Position numbers and translations under genes: made by a program. Of a DNA stretch of 34,512 bases, positions 25,214 to 34,041 are shown piece after piece. The stretch is taken from contig DASRHK010000034.1 of the NCBI GenBank assembly GCA_035650495.1, positions 1 through 34,512 of the forward strand, in the 5' to 3' direction. The notes under the pieces are model-generated. The model ran no database searches. It was given only the letters and a program-made list of their open reading frames with translations, and was not told the origin of the DNA. The DNA is from DASRHK01 sp035650495 (GTDB lineage Bacteria; Pseudomonadota; Gammaproteobacteria; Nevskiales; Nevskiaceae). Each line of letters starts with the position of its first letter. The stretch's first letter is position 1.

Positions 25214-25280
25214 GGCGAATCTCCGTTGATCGAGAAGCCCCGGTGAGTGCCCGGAGTATACGCCCGCGTTGCGTGCCAAA

Positions 25281-25316
25281 AAAACAACAAAAAAGCCGCA
25301 CCGAAGTGCGGCTTTT
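25281..25316 (-). terminator. Intrinsic terminator of the tyrosine-rich gene
   Basis: On the minus strand AAAAGCCGCAC pairs with GTGCGGCTTTT around a TTCG loop (25305-25302), followed by a broken T-rich tract. It separates the tyrosine-rich gene from the DUF1326 gene. Confidence 0.88.
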
Positions 25317-25332
25317 GGCGATGAATCGCCGG

Positions 25333-25635
25333 TCAGTCCCAGTACCGACCGTGATGGCGGTGGCTGCGGTAGTAGACGCGCTCGTCCACGTAGTGGCCGT
25401 GGTAGTAACGCCGCGGCGGGCAGTACTCGCGCTCGTAAACGACGCGCGGCTCGTAGTAGCGCACCGGCTCTTCGTAAATCACTTCGCGCTGGTAGTAGCG
25501 CGGGGCCGGCTCGTAATAGGCCGGGCCACCGAGCGAGACGCCGATCGCGACGTCGGTGCGAGCCTGCGCGGGGATGGCCGCGAAGCCAGCGATGGCAACG
25601 GCCGCGCCTGCAATCCAACGAAGTCCTGTCTTCAT
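25333..25635 (-). CDS. Small secreted tyrosine-rich protein
   Basis: The product is 100 residues. A signal peptide (1-26, ending AQA) precedes a mature part with about 15 tyrosines in some 62 residues, many as YY pairs spaced by Arg, Glu, Pro and His (for example APRYYQREVIYEEPVRYYEP). The C-terminus is His/Arg-rich (SHRHHGRYWD). One cysteine is present. AGGAGGA lies nine bases before the ATG at 25635, so strong translation is likely. Its own terminator follows. Similar Tyr/Arg-rich exported proteins exist in other Proteobacteria, without known function. It is divergent from the radical SAM gene and could be unrelated to it. Confidence 0.82.
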   Translation of the reverse strand: MKTGLRWIAGAAVAIAGFAAIPAQARTDVAIGVSLGGPAYYEPAPRYYQREVIYEEPVRYYEPRVVYEREYCPPRRYYHGHYVDERVYYRSHRHHGRYWD

Positions 25636-25819
25636 TTGCAAAGTCCTCCTGTTTTCTCGGGCGCGACCATCCTGCGCCGGGCACGCTGAATCGAGGCTGA
25701 ACTCGCCGCGTCGCAAATGCGCGACGGTTTTGCCGGGCGCTTCACAGTCTGGCAGTGGCGACCCGCCGGAGGGCAGGCTAGAGTGGGATCGAGTCGGCAG
25801 CCGTTATCTGGGGAGACGC

Positions 25820-27748
25820 GTGACGCCGAGCATCGCGCTGATCAACATGCCGTTCGCCAGTGCGCGACGACCGTCGCTGGCGCTGGGCTTGCTGAAGTCG
25901 ATCTCGCAGCAATCCGGATTCGAAGCGCGCGTCTTCAACTTCAATCTCGCGTTCGCGCAGAAGCTCGGGCTCGCCGCTTACGAGATGCTCTGTGGCGCGC
26001 ACGACATCGAGGACTATCGCGTCTCGATGGAGCAGCTCACCGGCGAATGGCTGTTCTCGCAGCACTTCCACGGCGCGGGTTCGCTCGACGCTGACGGCTA
26101 CGTCGACTATCTGAAGTCGCGAGGTCCGATTCCGCCCGCGGCGCAGGAAGCGATCGACCACGCGCGCGACGCCGTCCCATCGTTCATCGAGGCCTGTCTC
26201 GCGGCGACGGATTGGTCGAGGTTCGATCTGGTCGGATTCACCAGTACATTCGAGCAGACGATGGCGTGCCTCTCGCTCGCGCGCGAGATCAAGGCGCGGC
26301 ATCCGCAAGTGAAGATCGCGTTCGGCGGCGCCAATTGCGAAAGCACGATGGGCGCTGCGCTCCTGCGCAATTACGAGTTCATCGATCTGATCTGCACGGG
26401 CGAGGGCGATCTCGCGCTTCCTGAATTGCTGAAGGCTGTGCGCGAAGGCCTCGAGTGGTGGAAGGTCGCAGGGTTCTGCGCCCGCCGCAACGGCGAGGTC
26501 CACATCAACACTGCGCCGCCGATCACGCGGGACCTCGATGCGCTGCCATATCCGAATTTCGACGAGTACTTCGAAGAGCTGCCTTCGCGTGGGCTGACCG
26601 AGATCAATCCCGGCAGCGGCGTGCTTCTCGAAACGTCGCGCGGTTGCTGGTGGGGCGCGAAGAGTCACTGCACGTTCTGCGGATTGAACGGCCGCACCAT
26701 GCAGTTCCGCGTCAAGAAGCCGGAGCGCGCCTTCGCCGAGGTCGAGCATTTCATCGCGCGTCACGGCTCGCGCAACATCGAGTTCGCCGACAACATCGTC
26801 GACATGGATTATTTCGACAGCGTGCTCGCCCGGATCGCGCAGATGGACGATCCGCCGGAGATCTTCTACGAGACGAAATCCAATCTGCGCCGTCGTCACT
26901 TGCGCCGTCTCGCGGAGGCCAACGTCTACACGATCCAGCCCGGTATCGAGAGCTTCGACGACGACGTGCTCGCGCGCATGGGCAAAGGTGTCCGCGGCTT
27001 GCAGAACGTCGCGGTGCTCAAGTGGGCGCGCAGCTACGGCGTGAAGGCGATGTGGAACCTGCTGTTCGGCTTTCCCGGCGAGCGCGCCGAGTCGTATGCA
27101 TGGATGCCTGAGCTGTTCGAGCGGATCGCGCATCTGGATCCACCGACGGCAGCGTCGGCCATCCGCCTGGATCGATTCAGCCCGAACTTCGTGCGCGCCG
27201 CGGAGAAGGGGTTCGTGAATGTTCGGCCAAGCCCGGCCTATCGCCATGTCTTCGACGTGCCCTCAGCCGAGTTGTCGGAGCTCGCGTATTTCTTCGACTG
27301 CGACTATGCCGATGGACGTCAGCCGCTCGACTATTGCAAGCCGGTGGTCGAAGCCGCGTACGCCTGGGGCGATCGTTTCAAGGACGAAGCGCCGGTGCTG
27401 CACGCAGAACTTGACGGAAGCGGTATCGAGATCTGGGACACGCGCCGCGGCGAAGCGAGAACGCACTCGATGAAATCGCGCGAGGCCGGACTCTTCTGCT
27501 ATTTCGACGAGCCGCATCGCGACGACACAGCAATCCCACTCGCGCTCGCGCTTGGATTCTCCGATGCGCAGCTCTTCGAGACGCTGAAGCGCTGGGATGC
27601 CGCAGGGCTGATCGTCCGGCGCGGTGGGATGTCGGTCGGTTTGGCGACGATGGACGACGAATTGCTGGCACGCTTTGCACCGCAGGCACTGCAAGCCGAC
27701 TGCGGCGCACGAGCAAAGAAGCGGAAACAATCGAAGGCGCTTGCCTAG
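25820..27748 (+). CDS. B12-type radical SAM enzyme of the RiPP-maturation family
   Basis: The product is 642 residues from a GTG at 25820 with GGGGAG five bases upstream. Residues 1-200 form a B12-binding-like Rossmann region (FDLVGFTSTFEQTMACLSLA, IAFGGANCES, LICTGEGDLALPELL), although the DxHxxG cobalamin motif is not seen. The radical SAM cluster is SRGCWWGAKSHCTFCGLNGR with Cys276, Cys284 and Cys287 (CX7CX2C). This cluster with TMQFR and DNIVDMDYF is characteristic of ribosomal-peptide maturation radical SAM protein 1 (TIGR03975 type). A C-terminal region (about 555-620) looks like a winged helix. The next gene starts 13 bases after its stop. The expected nitrile-hydratase-like leader peptide is not seen nearby. 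Confidence 0.88.
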   Translation: MTPSIALINMPFASARRPSLALGLLKSISQQSGFEARVFNFNLAFAQKLGLAAYEMLCGAHDIEDYRVSMEQLTGEWLFSQHFHGAGSLDADGYVDYLKSRGPIPPAAQEAIDHARDAVPSFIEACLAATDWSRFDLVGFTSTFEQTMACLSLAREIKARHPQVKIAFGGANCESTMGAALLRNYEFIDLICTGEGDLALPELLKAVREGLEWWKVAGFCARRNGEVHINTAPPITRDLDALPYPNFDEYFEELPSRGLTEINPGSGVLLETSRGCWWGAKSHCTFCGLNGRTMQFRVKKPERAFAEVEHFIARHGSRNIEFADNIVDMDYFDSVLARIAQMDDPPEIFYETKSNLRRRHLRRLAEANVYTIQPGIESFDDDVLARMGKGVRGLQNVAVLKWARSYGVKAMWNLLFGFPGERAESYAWMPELFERIAHLDPPTAASAIRLDRFSPNFVRAAEKGFVNVRPSPAYRHVFDVPSAELSELAYFFDCDYADGRQPLDYCKPVVEAAYAWGDRFKDEAPVLHAELDGSGIEIWDTRRGEARTHSMKSREAGLFCYFDEPHRDDTAIPLALALGFSDAQLFETLKRWDAAGLIVRRGGMSVGLATMDDELLARFAPQALQADCGARAKKRKQSKALA

Positions 27749-27761
27749 TCAGGAGGACGTC

Positions 27762-28067
27762 ATGGCGGCAAAGAAGCGAGGACCCAGGATCACCACCTAT
27801 GTGCTCACGGTGAACGAGGAGACGGGGAAGGTGCTGAGGGCGCATATCGAGGATTCGCGCACTGGGGAGCGGAAGAAAGTCGATATGAAAGGCAAATCCA
27901 AAGCGGGGCCGACGATCGTGGTCTTCGGAAACAAGCAGAACCCCGGAGACGACAGCAGCCTTCCCACCGTCACCGGACCGATCACGCGGCTCGGCCGCCT
28001 CCACGTCAATACGGTGGCGCCCGTGAATCCGTCGCCGATGCGCCTGCCGAAGGCGAGGACGAAGTAG
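27762..28067 (+). CDS. Small basic protein, candidate substrate of the radical SAM enzyme
   Basis: The product is 101 residues, preceded by a perfect AGGAGG seven bases before the ATG, and located 13 bases after the radical SAM gene and 13 bases before the TIR-WD40 gene. The first half is strand-like (RITTYVLTVNEETGKVLRAH); the second half is flexible and rich in Pro, Thr, Val and Asn (GPITRLGRLHVNTVAPVNPS). It is lysine/arginine-rich and has no cysteine, so thioether chemistry is excluded; C-methylation or epimerisation would remain possible. I do not recognise the family. Its position suggests a peptide precursor or a partner of either neighbour. It could also be unrelated to peptide modification. 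Confidence 0.75.
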   Translation: MAAKKRGPRITTYVLTVNEETGKVLRAHIEDSRTGERKKVDMKGKSKAGPTIVVFGNKQNPGDDSSLPTVTGPITRLGRLHVNTVAPVNPSPMRLPKARTK

Positions 28068-28080
28068 GGCGACACGAGGC

Positions 28081-31000
28081 ATGGCGGTCGCAGCAGCCGC
28101 GCGCTATCGAGCATTCATCAGTTACAGCCACCAGGATGAGCGCTGGGGGCGCTGGCTGCACCGTGCGCTGGAGACCTACCGCGTACCGCGTCGGCTCGTG
28201 GGACGAGAGACGCCGGCCGGGACGATCCCGCGTCGGCTGCTGCCGATCTTCCGCGACCGCGACGAGATGGCGAGCTCGTCCGAGCTCGCGGGCACGATCA
28301 ACGAGGCGCTGAGCGATTCGGCGTTCCAGATCGTCATCTGCTCGCCACACGCTGCGTCGTCGCGATGGGTCAACGAGGAGATCAAGGCGTTCAAGCGGCT
28401 CGGTCGCGAGCGTCGCATCCTCGCGTTCATCGTCGATGGCACGCCGAACGCGTCGGAGTCGCCCGCTGGGCTCGCGGAATGCTTTCCGCGAGCGCTGCGC
28501 CATCGACTCGACGATCGCGGCGAAATTGGGGAAGCGAAGGCCGAAGTCGTCGGGGCCGATGCGAGACCCGGGAAGGACGGCCGCGAGAACGCGAAGCTCA
28601 AACTGATCGCCGGTCTTCTCGGCATCGGCTTCGACGAGCTCAAGCAGCGCGAGAAGGCGCGTCAGCGATTCCGCGCGCTGTCGATCATTGCGATGATCAT
28701 CGCAGTCGGCATAGCGATGGGCGCCGCTCTGCGAGCTCAACAACAGATGCACGCCGCGCAGGAGCGCATCGCTCATCTCGATCGCATCACCGATCTCGGC
28801 AGGGAAGGCATTGAAGCGGGCCAGTTCACGCGCGGTGCCACCTACTTGACCGAAGCCTACGCTTCCGGCCGCAACACTGCGGATGTTCGCTTCCTGCTGG
28901 CACGAGCGATGTCCTCGGTAGACGCGATGACGCTGAAGTCGGTCTCGCTCGGCGGCCAGGGCTATACGACCAACGTCGTATACAGCCCGGACGGCAAGCG
29001 CGTCGTCCTCGCTCGACAGGGCGCACGCAATACCAACAGTGTCCTGCTTCTGGATTGGGCGAGCGGCTCGACGATCGCGAGTTTCGGCGACGTGCCATAC
29101 GCCGCCGACGCAACATTCTCGCCGGGCGGCGAGCGGTTGCTGCTCAGTGGAATTCGATCATCCGACGACCATACGATGTTGAATCAGGTGTACGACTTGG
29201 GCTCCGGCAAGAAGCTTTTCGAGATGCAGGGCTCGTCGGAGCGCTGGCGGGCGGACGGGACGCCCGGGATTTCGGCGGGCGGCGCGGACGAGCTGCTCGC
29301 AAAGATCGTCTACCTCGATGCCGATCATCGCGCCCACATCTGGCAAGGCGCGGAGCGCCAGTCGATCGCGCTGCAGTCAGGTCCGCTCGTGTCAGCGAAG
29401 CTGTCCGCCAACGGCTCGGTCGTCGTCACCGGAGGCGAAGACGGCGAAATCGCCGTCTGGGATGCGCAGCGCGGTGTTCGTTTGCGCACGTTGCAAACGC
29501 GTCCGCCGAAACCCACGGCTGCTTTCGTGTTGCACAAGTTGATCGTCGCATTGGGGGAGAACGGCGCGATCAGTCTGTGGGACGCGGCGTCGCTCCAGCT
29601 TCAGGGATTACTCAGTGGCCATGGCGAAAAAGTCCTCGTGGTGCGTCTCGACGGCGCGGGCCGCCGCCTGCTGACTCGCGCTTCGGGCGAGCCGGCGCGC
29701 GTATGGGATCTCGCGACCCAACGCAGCATCTTCGTGACGCCGGATCGGGACGATGCTTATGGTTCTCTGGATCTGACGCCGGACGGCAAATGGCTCGTCG
29801 CCGGAAGTCAGGACCGCTCGGCGTCGCTCTTCTCGCTGGAGGGTGGTGCTCGCGTCGCGACCTTTGATGGCCACAATGGTCCGACGCTGGCGAGCACGAT
29901 CAGCCCTGATAGTGCGCACATGCTCACCGCCGGATTCGACGGCTTCGTGCGGGAGTGGAGCCTCGACGCGGTGCAGGCGGTCCCGCTCCGTGTCCACTCG
30001 CATGCCGTCGATCAAGCTCGCTACAACGCGATCAACTGGGCGGGCTTTGATTCCACTGGCGAGATCGTCAGCGTCGGCAGTGATTCCGCAGTCCGCGTCT
30101 GGCATCAAGACGGCCTCGTCCGCGAGCAGCGCGGTCATGTGGACGCCATCGTGGCCGCAAGTTTCAGCGCTGACGGTCGGCGGCTGATCACTGGAAGCTC
30201 GGATCGCACCGCACGCGTATGGGACGTCGCTTCCGGCAATTCCATCGCCGTGCTCGCCGGCGCGCACAACAATCGTGTCGAGCGCGTTGCCCTCAGCGCC
30301 GACGGCTCGCTCGCGGCGACGATCGATTTTGTCGATCCAGTCGCGCACGTATGGGACGTTCAGAGCGGCAAGTTGCTCGCCAGTCTCAAGGGACATGCCG
30401 GCGGCTTGCGTTACGTGCAATTCGCCGGCAGTAGTGCGCACGTCGTGACAGCCAGCGGCGATCGAACCGCGAAGGTCTGGGACGCACGCAGCGGTCAGCT
30501 GCTGTTTTCGCTGGAAGGTCATTCCGCACCCGTCTGGGCCGCGGTCGCGAGCCCAGATGGCCAGCGCATCGTCACGGTCAGCGCCGATCACTCTGCGCGC
30601 TTGTGGAATGCCGCCGATGGAAAGCTGATCCAAACCATCACGGCCGACGACGGCGGCGAGCTCGAGAGCGTGACGTTCACCCGTGATTCGAATCGCGTCG
30701 CAATCGGCGCTGACAACGGCATGGTGCTGATCTGGGATTTGCCCACCGGCGAGCTTCGCCGGCTCACGGGTCTCGAAGCGGGCTTCAGCGATCAGGTTGC
30801 ATTCAGCCCCGACGAAACGCTGGTCGCGAGCCCGCGGCTCGCCAGTAGCGAGATCGGCGTGTGGTCGGTGGAGAGCGGTCGCTTGCTGATGAAATGGAAG
30901 GATCCGAAGCGCCATTTCTTCTCGGTTGCCTTCAGCCCCGACGGCAAGCGACTCGTCGCAGCCGGCCCCGCCAATGGCGACACCGCCGATTTCCCCGTTT

Positions 31001-31146
31001 TCGACGTTTCCCTCGAAACGCGGACGCCCGAGCAGATTGCGGCGATCATCCGCTGCAAGTCGCCGTGGAAAGTCGACGGCGAGCGCTTGCTGCCGCATGC
31101 GCCAGAAGCCCCGAACTGTCCGGGACTGGTCGAAGCACACCACTGA
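28081..31146 (+). CDS. TIR domain, transmembrane, WD40-repeat protein
   Basis: The product is 1021 residues. Residues 9-130 are a TIR domain: RAFISYSHQDERWGRWLHRA, PIFRDRDEMASSSELAGTI, VICSPHAASSRWVNEEIKAF. Glu100 in WVNEE aligns with the NADase glutamate of active TIR proteins. A single membrane helix spans about 200-218, with a strongly basic N-side (KQREKARQRFR), so the TIR part should be cytoplasmic and the rest periplasmic. A short helical segment (225-285) precedes about 14-16 WD40 repeats spaced near 42 residues (such as IAVWDAQ near 457, ARVWDLA near 540, ARVWDVA near 711, AKVWDAR near 797, VLIWDLP near 882), enough for two propellers. It closes the radical SAM operon. A receptor-like or defence role is inference. 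Confidence 0.9.
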   Translation: MAVAAAARYRAFISYSHQDERWGRWLHRALETYRVPRRLVGRETPAGTIPRRLLPIFRDRDEMASSSELAGTINEALSDSAFQIVICSPHAASSRWVNEEIKAFKRLGRERRILAFIVDGTPNASESPAGLAECFPRALRHRLDDRGEIGEAKAEVVGADARPGKDGRENAKLKLIAGLLGIGFDELKQREKARQRFRALSIIAMIIAVGIAMGAALRAQQQMHAAQERIAHLDRITDLGREGIEAGQFTRGATYLTEAYASGRNTADVRFLLARAMSSVDAMTLKSVSLGGQGYTTNVVYSPDGKRVVLARQGARNTNSVLLLDWASGSTIASFGDVPYAADATFSPGGERLLLSGIRSSDDHTMLNQVYDLGSGKKLFEMQGSSERWRADGTPGISAGGADELLAKIVYLDADHRAHIWQGAERQSIALQSGPLVSAKLSANGSVVVTGGEDGEIAVWDAQRGVRLRTLQTRPPKPTAAFVLHKLIVALGENGAISLWDAASLQLQGLLSGHGEKVLVVRLDGAGRRLLTRASGEPARVWDLATQRSIFVTPDRDDAYGSLDLTPDGKWLVAGSQDRSASLFSLEGGARVATFDGHNGPTLASTISPDSAHMLTAGFDGFVREWSLDAVQAVPLRVHSHAVDQARYNAINWAGFDSTGEIVSVGSDSAVRVWHQDGLVREQRGHVDAIVAASFSADGRRLITGSSDRTARVWDVASGNSIAVLAGAHNNRVERVALSADGSLAATIDFVDPVAHVWDVQSGKLLASLKGHAGGLRYVQFAGSSAHVVTASGDRTAKVWDARSGQLLFSLEGHSAPVWAAVASPDGQRIVTVSADHSARLWNAADGKLIQTITADDGGELESVTFTRDSNRVAIGADNGMVLIWDLPTGELRRLTGLEAGFSDQVAFSPDETLVASPRLASSEIGVWSVESGRLLMKWKDPKRHFFSVAFSPDGKRLVAAGPANGDTADFPVFDVSLETRTPEQIAAIIRCKSPWKVDGERLLPHAPEAPNCPGLVEAHH

Positions 31147-31257
31147 AGCCGGCGCGCACCGCGCGCCCTACGACGCCTTGGACATTGACGCACTGCCACA
31201 AAACATGGAAGGTTGGCGGCCATTCCGTTGCCAACGCACTCGAGGAGTTTCCTTCCC

Positions 31258-32538
31258 ATGAAACCTTACGGCCGCAAAGTCGCCATCCTGGGCGGCGTGC
31301 GCATCCCGTTCGCGCGCAACAACACCGCCTACTTCGAGAAGTCCAACAAGGACATGCTCACCGCGGCGCTGAAGGGAGTGGTCGACAAGTACCAGCTCCA
31401 CGGCGAGCGCCTCGGCGAAGTCGCTGCCGGCGCGGTGCTGAAACATTCGCGCGACTTCAATCTGACCCGTGAATCGGCGCTTTCTTGCGGCCTCGCGCCT
31501 GAGACGCCCGCGTCCGACGTGCAGATGGCCTGCGGCACCGGCCTTCAGGCGGCGATCCACATGGGCAACAAGATCGCGCTCGGCCAGATCGAGAGCGCGA
31601 TCGCCGGCGGCGTCGACACCGCTTCCGATGCGCCGATCGGCGTCAACGAACGGCTGCGTCGTCTGCTGCTCGAAGCCAACAAAGCCAAGACGACCGGCCA
31701 GCGGTTGAAAGCGCTCGCGGGATTCCGGCCGTCGATGCTCGCACCGAACATCCCGGCCGTCGTCGAGCCGCGCACGAAGCTGTCGATGGGACAGCACTGC
31801 GAGATCATGGCGAAGGAGTGGCAGATCGCGCGCGAGGATCAGGATCGGCTCGCCTATGAATCGCATCGCAATGCGGCAGCCGCGTACGACGCGGGCTTCT
31901 ATTCCGATCTGATCGTGCCGTTCGCGGGACTCGAGCGCGACAACAATCTGCGTGCCGACATTTCGCTCGAGAAGCTCGCGACGCTGAAGCCTGCTTTCGA
32001 CAAGCAGAACGGCACGCTCACCGCGGCTAACTCGACGCCGCTCACCGACGGCGCTTCCGCCGTGCTGCTCGGATCGGAAGACTGGGCGAAGGAGCGCGGC
32101 TACAAGGTGCAGGCGTATCTGTCGTGGTGCGAAACGGCTGCGGTCGATTTCGCGGGGCCGAAGAAAGAAGGCTTGCTGATGGCGCCGGCGTACGCGGTGC
32201 CGCGCATGCTGCAGCGCGCGGGCATGAAGCTGCAGGATTTCGATTTCTACGAGATCCACGAAGCCTTCGCCGCGCAGGTGCTGTGCACGCTGAAGGCCTG
32301 GGAAGATCGCAAGTACTGCAAGGACAAGCTGGGGCTCGACGCGCCGCTCGGCTCGATCGATCGGAGCCGACTCAACGTCAAGGGCGGCAGCCTCGCGTGC
32401 GGCCATCCGTTCGCGGCGACCGGTGGACGCATCCTCGCCGGTGCGGCGAAAATCCTGGATGAGAATGGGGGCGGGCGCTGCCTGATCTCCATCTGCGCAG
32501 CCGGTGGCCTCGGGGTCACCGCCATCATCGAGAAGTAG
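31258..32538 (+). CDS. fadI: Acetyl-CoA C-acyltransferase (FadI-type thiolase)
   Basis: The product is 426 residues, a degradative-type thiolase that cleaves 3-ketoacyl-CoA. The ATG at 31258 is chosen over an in-frame start at 31213, giving MKPYGRKVAILGGVRIPFAR and a GAGGAG site upstream. Key residues are Cys92 in QMACGTGLQAA, the HEAFAAQ loop, CGHPFAATGGR and the second cysteine in SICAAGGLGV. Segments such as VNERLRRLLLEANKAKTTGQ and DNNLRADISLEKLATLKPAF follow the FadI pattern rather than AtoB. No fadJ partner is adjacent. A hairpin terminator follows. It is on the same strand as the TIR-WD40 gene but 111 bases away, so it is probably a separate unit. Confidence 0.92.
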   Translation: MKPYGRKVAILGGVRIPFARNNTAYFEKSNKDMLTAALKGVVDKYQLHGERLGEVAAGAVLKHSRDFNLTRESALSCGLAPETPASDVQMACGTGLQAAIHMGNKIALGQIESAIAGGVDTASDAPIGVNERLRRLLLEANKAKTTGQRLKALAGFRPSMLAPNIPAVVEPRTKLSMGQHCEIMAKEWQIAREDQDRLAYESHRNAAAAYDAGFYSDLIVPFAGLERDNNLRADISLEKLATLKPAFDKQNGTLTAANSTPLTDGASAVLLGSEDWAKERGYKVQAYLSWCETAAVDFAGPKKEGLLMAPAYAVPRMLQRAGMKLQDFDFYEIHEAFAAQVLCTLKAWEDRKYCKDKLGLDAPLGSIDRSRLNVKGGSLACGHPFAATGGRILAGAAKILDENGGGRCLISICAAGGLGVTAIIEK

Positions 32539-32545
32539 GGGAGAC

Positions 32546-32577
32546 TGCGCCGGCCAAGAGCCGGCGCAATCGTTTTT
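32546..32577 (+). terminator. Intrinsic terminator of the FadI-type thiolase gene
   Basis: TGCGCCGGC (32546-32554) pairs with GCCGGCGCA (32560-32568) around CAAGA, followed by ATCG and five T. It lies eight bases after the thiolase stop and directly before the permease ribosome site. Confidence 0.8.
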
Positions 32578-32591
32578 AGAAGGGGGAGTGA

Positions 32592-34016
32592 ATGAACCTG
32601 TTTCGTACCAAGGCGATCGACGCATCGGGCTCCAGCGGCTTGAAGCGCGATCTCAACGCCTTCGATCTCACCATGCTGGGCGTCGGCGCGATCATCGGCG
32701 CCGGCATCTTCGTGCTCACCGGACGCTCCGCGGCAACGGAAGCGGGACCGGCGATCATGCTGTCGTTCGTCATCGCCGGCATCGCGTGCACGTGCGCAGC
32801 GCTCGCATACGCGGAGCTCGCGGCAGCCATCGGCGGCGCGGGCAGCGCCTACAGCTACGGCTATGCGGGATTCGGCGAGCTGCCCGGCTGGATCATCGGC
32901 TGGATGCTGCTCGCGGAATACGCGCTGTCGGTGTCGACCGTCGCCGTCGGTTGGTCGGCCTATTTCAACGACGGCCTGATCGCGCTCGGCAAGGTGTTCG
33001 GCGGCGATTGGGGATTCCCGCCGTCGCTGCTACACGGGCCGTTCGAGGGGAGCGGCGGCATCATCAATCTGCCGGCGTCCGCGTTGCTCGTCGCGCTCGG
33101 CTTGCTGCTCGCGAGCGGCGCGAAGTCGAGCGCGCGCTTCAACGCGGTGATGGTGATCATCAAGCTCTCGGCGATCATCCTGTTCATCGTCGTGGCGATC
33201 GGCCACTTCGATTCGGCGAACTGGCATCCGTTCATTCCGGCGCGCGAGGTCGGCGCGGACGGTCACGCGCACTTCGGCATCCCCGGCGTTCTCTCGGGTG
33301 CCGCGCTCGTGTTCTTCGCCTACATCGGCTTCGATGCGGTTTCGACTTCAGCGGAAGAGACGGCCAATCCGCAGCGCGATCTGCCGATCGGCATCGTCGG
33401 CTCGCTGCTGATCTGCACCGTGCTCTACATCATCGTGTCCGGTCTGCTCACCGGCATCGTGCCGTATCGCGAGCTCAACACGGCAGCGCCGGTATCGCAC
33501 GCGCTGCTGATGCTGAACATGAACAAGGTTGCAGGACTGATCTCGATCGGCGCGATCGCGGGTCTCACGACTGTGTGTCTCGTCATGTATTACGCGCTCA
33601 CGCGATTGCTGTTCGCCATCTCGCGAGACGGTCTGCTGCCGCGCGGCATCTCGACGGTGAGCGGGAACGGCAGCCCGCAGCGGATCATCGTGCTCGTCGG
33701 CGTGGCGATGGTGCTCCTCGCGGGCCTGCTGCCGCTGAATCGTCTTGCAGAGCTCACCAACATCTCGACGCTCGCCGCCTTCGTCGTCGTGTGCGGCGGC
33801 GTGATCTCGCTGCGCGCAAGCCAGCCGAACCTGGTGCGCCCGTTCGTGATGCCGTGGTCGCCGATCCTGCCGATCTTCGGCATGGCTGCGAGCGTGCTCC
33901 TGATGGTGAGCCTGCCGCTGACGACGTGGGTCGCGTTCGTGATCTGGATGGCGATCGGCTTTGCCATCTATTTCACCTACTCGTATTCGCACAGCGCGCT
34001 GGCGACCTCAAAGTAA
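32592..34016 (+). CDS. APC-family amino acid permease
   Basis: The product is 474 residues with about 12 hydrophobic helices. The first helix carries the family signature MLGVGAIIGAGIFVLTG, used to bind the amino acid backbone. Other family segments are ALAYAELAAAIGGAGSAYSY, AYIGFDAVSTSAEETANPQR (cationic amino acid transporter type) and ALTRLLFAISRDGLLPR. It transports amino acids with protons across the inner membrane; the substrate cannot be read from sequence. GGGGGAG lies upstream of the ATG. It is followed after 25 bases by an amino acid symporter gene, so both may form one transport unit. Confidence 0.93.
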   Translation: MNLFRTKAIDASGSSGLKRDLNAFDLTMLGVGAIIGAGIFVLTGRSAATEAGPAIMLSFVIAGIACTCAALAYAELAAAIGGAGSAYSYGYAGFGELPGWIIGWMLLAEYALSVSTVAVGWSAYFNDGLIALGKVFGGDWGFPPSLLHGPFEGSGGIINLPASALLVALGLLLASGAKSSARFNAVMVIIKLSAIILFIVVAIGHFDSANWHPFIPAREVGADGHAHFGIPGVLSGAALVFFAYIGFDAVSTSAEETANPQRDLPIGIVGSLLICTVLYIIVSGLLTGIVPYRELNTAAPVSHALLMLNMNKVAGLISIGAIAGLTTVCLVMYYALTRLLFAISRDGLLPRGISTVSGNGSPQRIIVLVGVAMVLLAGLLPLNRLAELTNISTLAAFVVVCGGVISLRASQPNLVRPFVMPWSPILPIFGMAASVLLMVSLPLTTWVAFVIWMAIGFAIYFTYSYSHSALATSK

Positions 34017-34041
34017 CTCGAGCTTTTTCCAGGGGAGCGTG

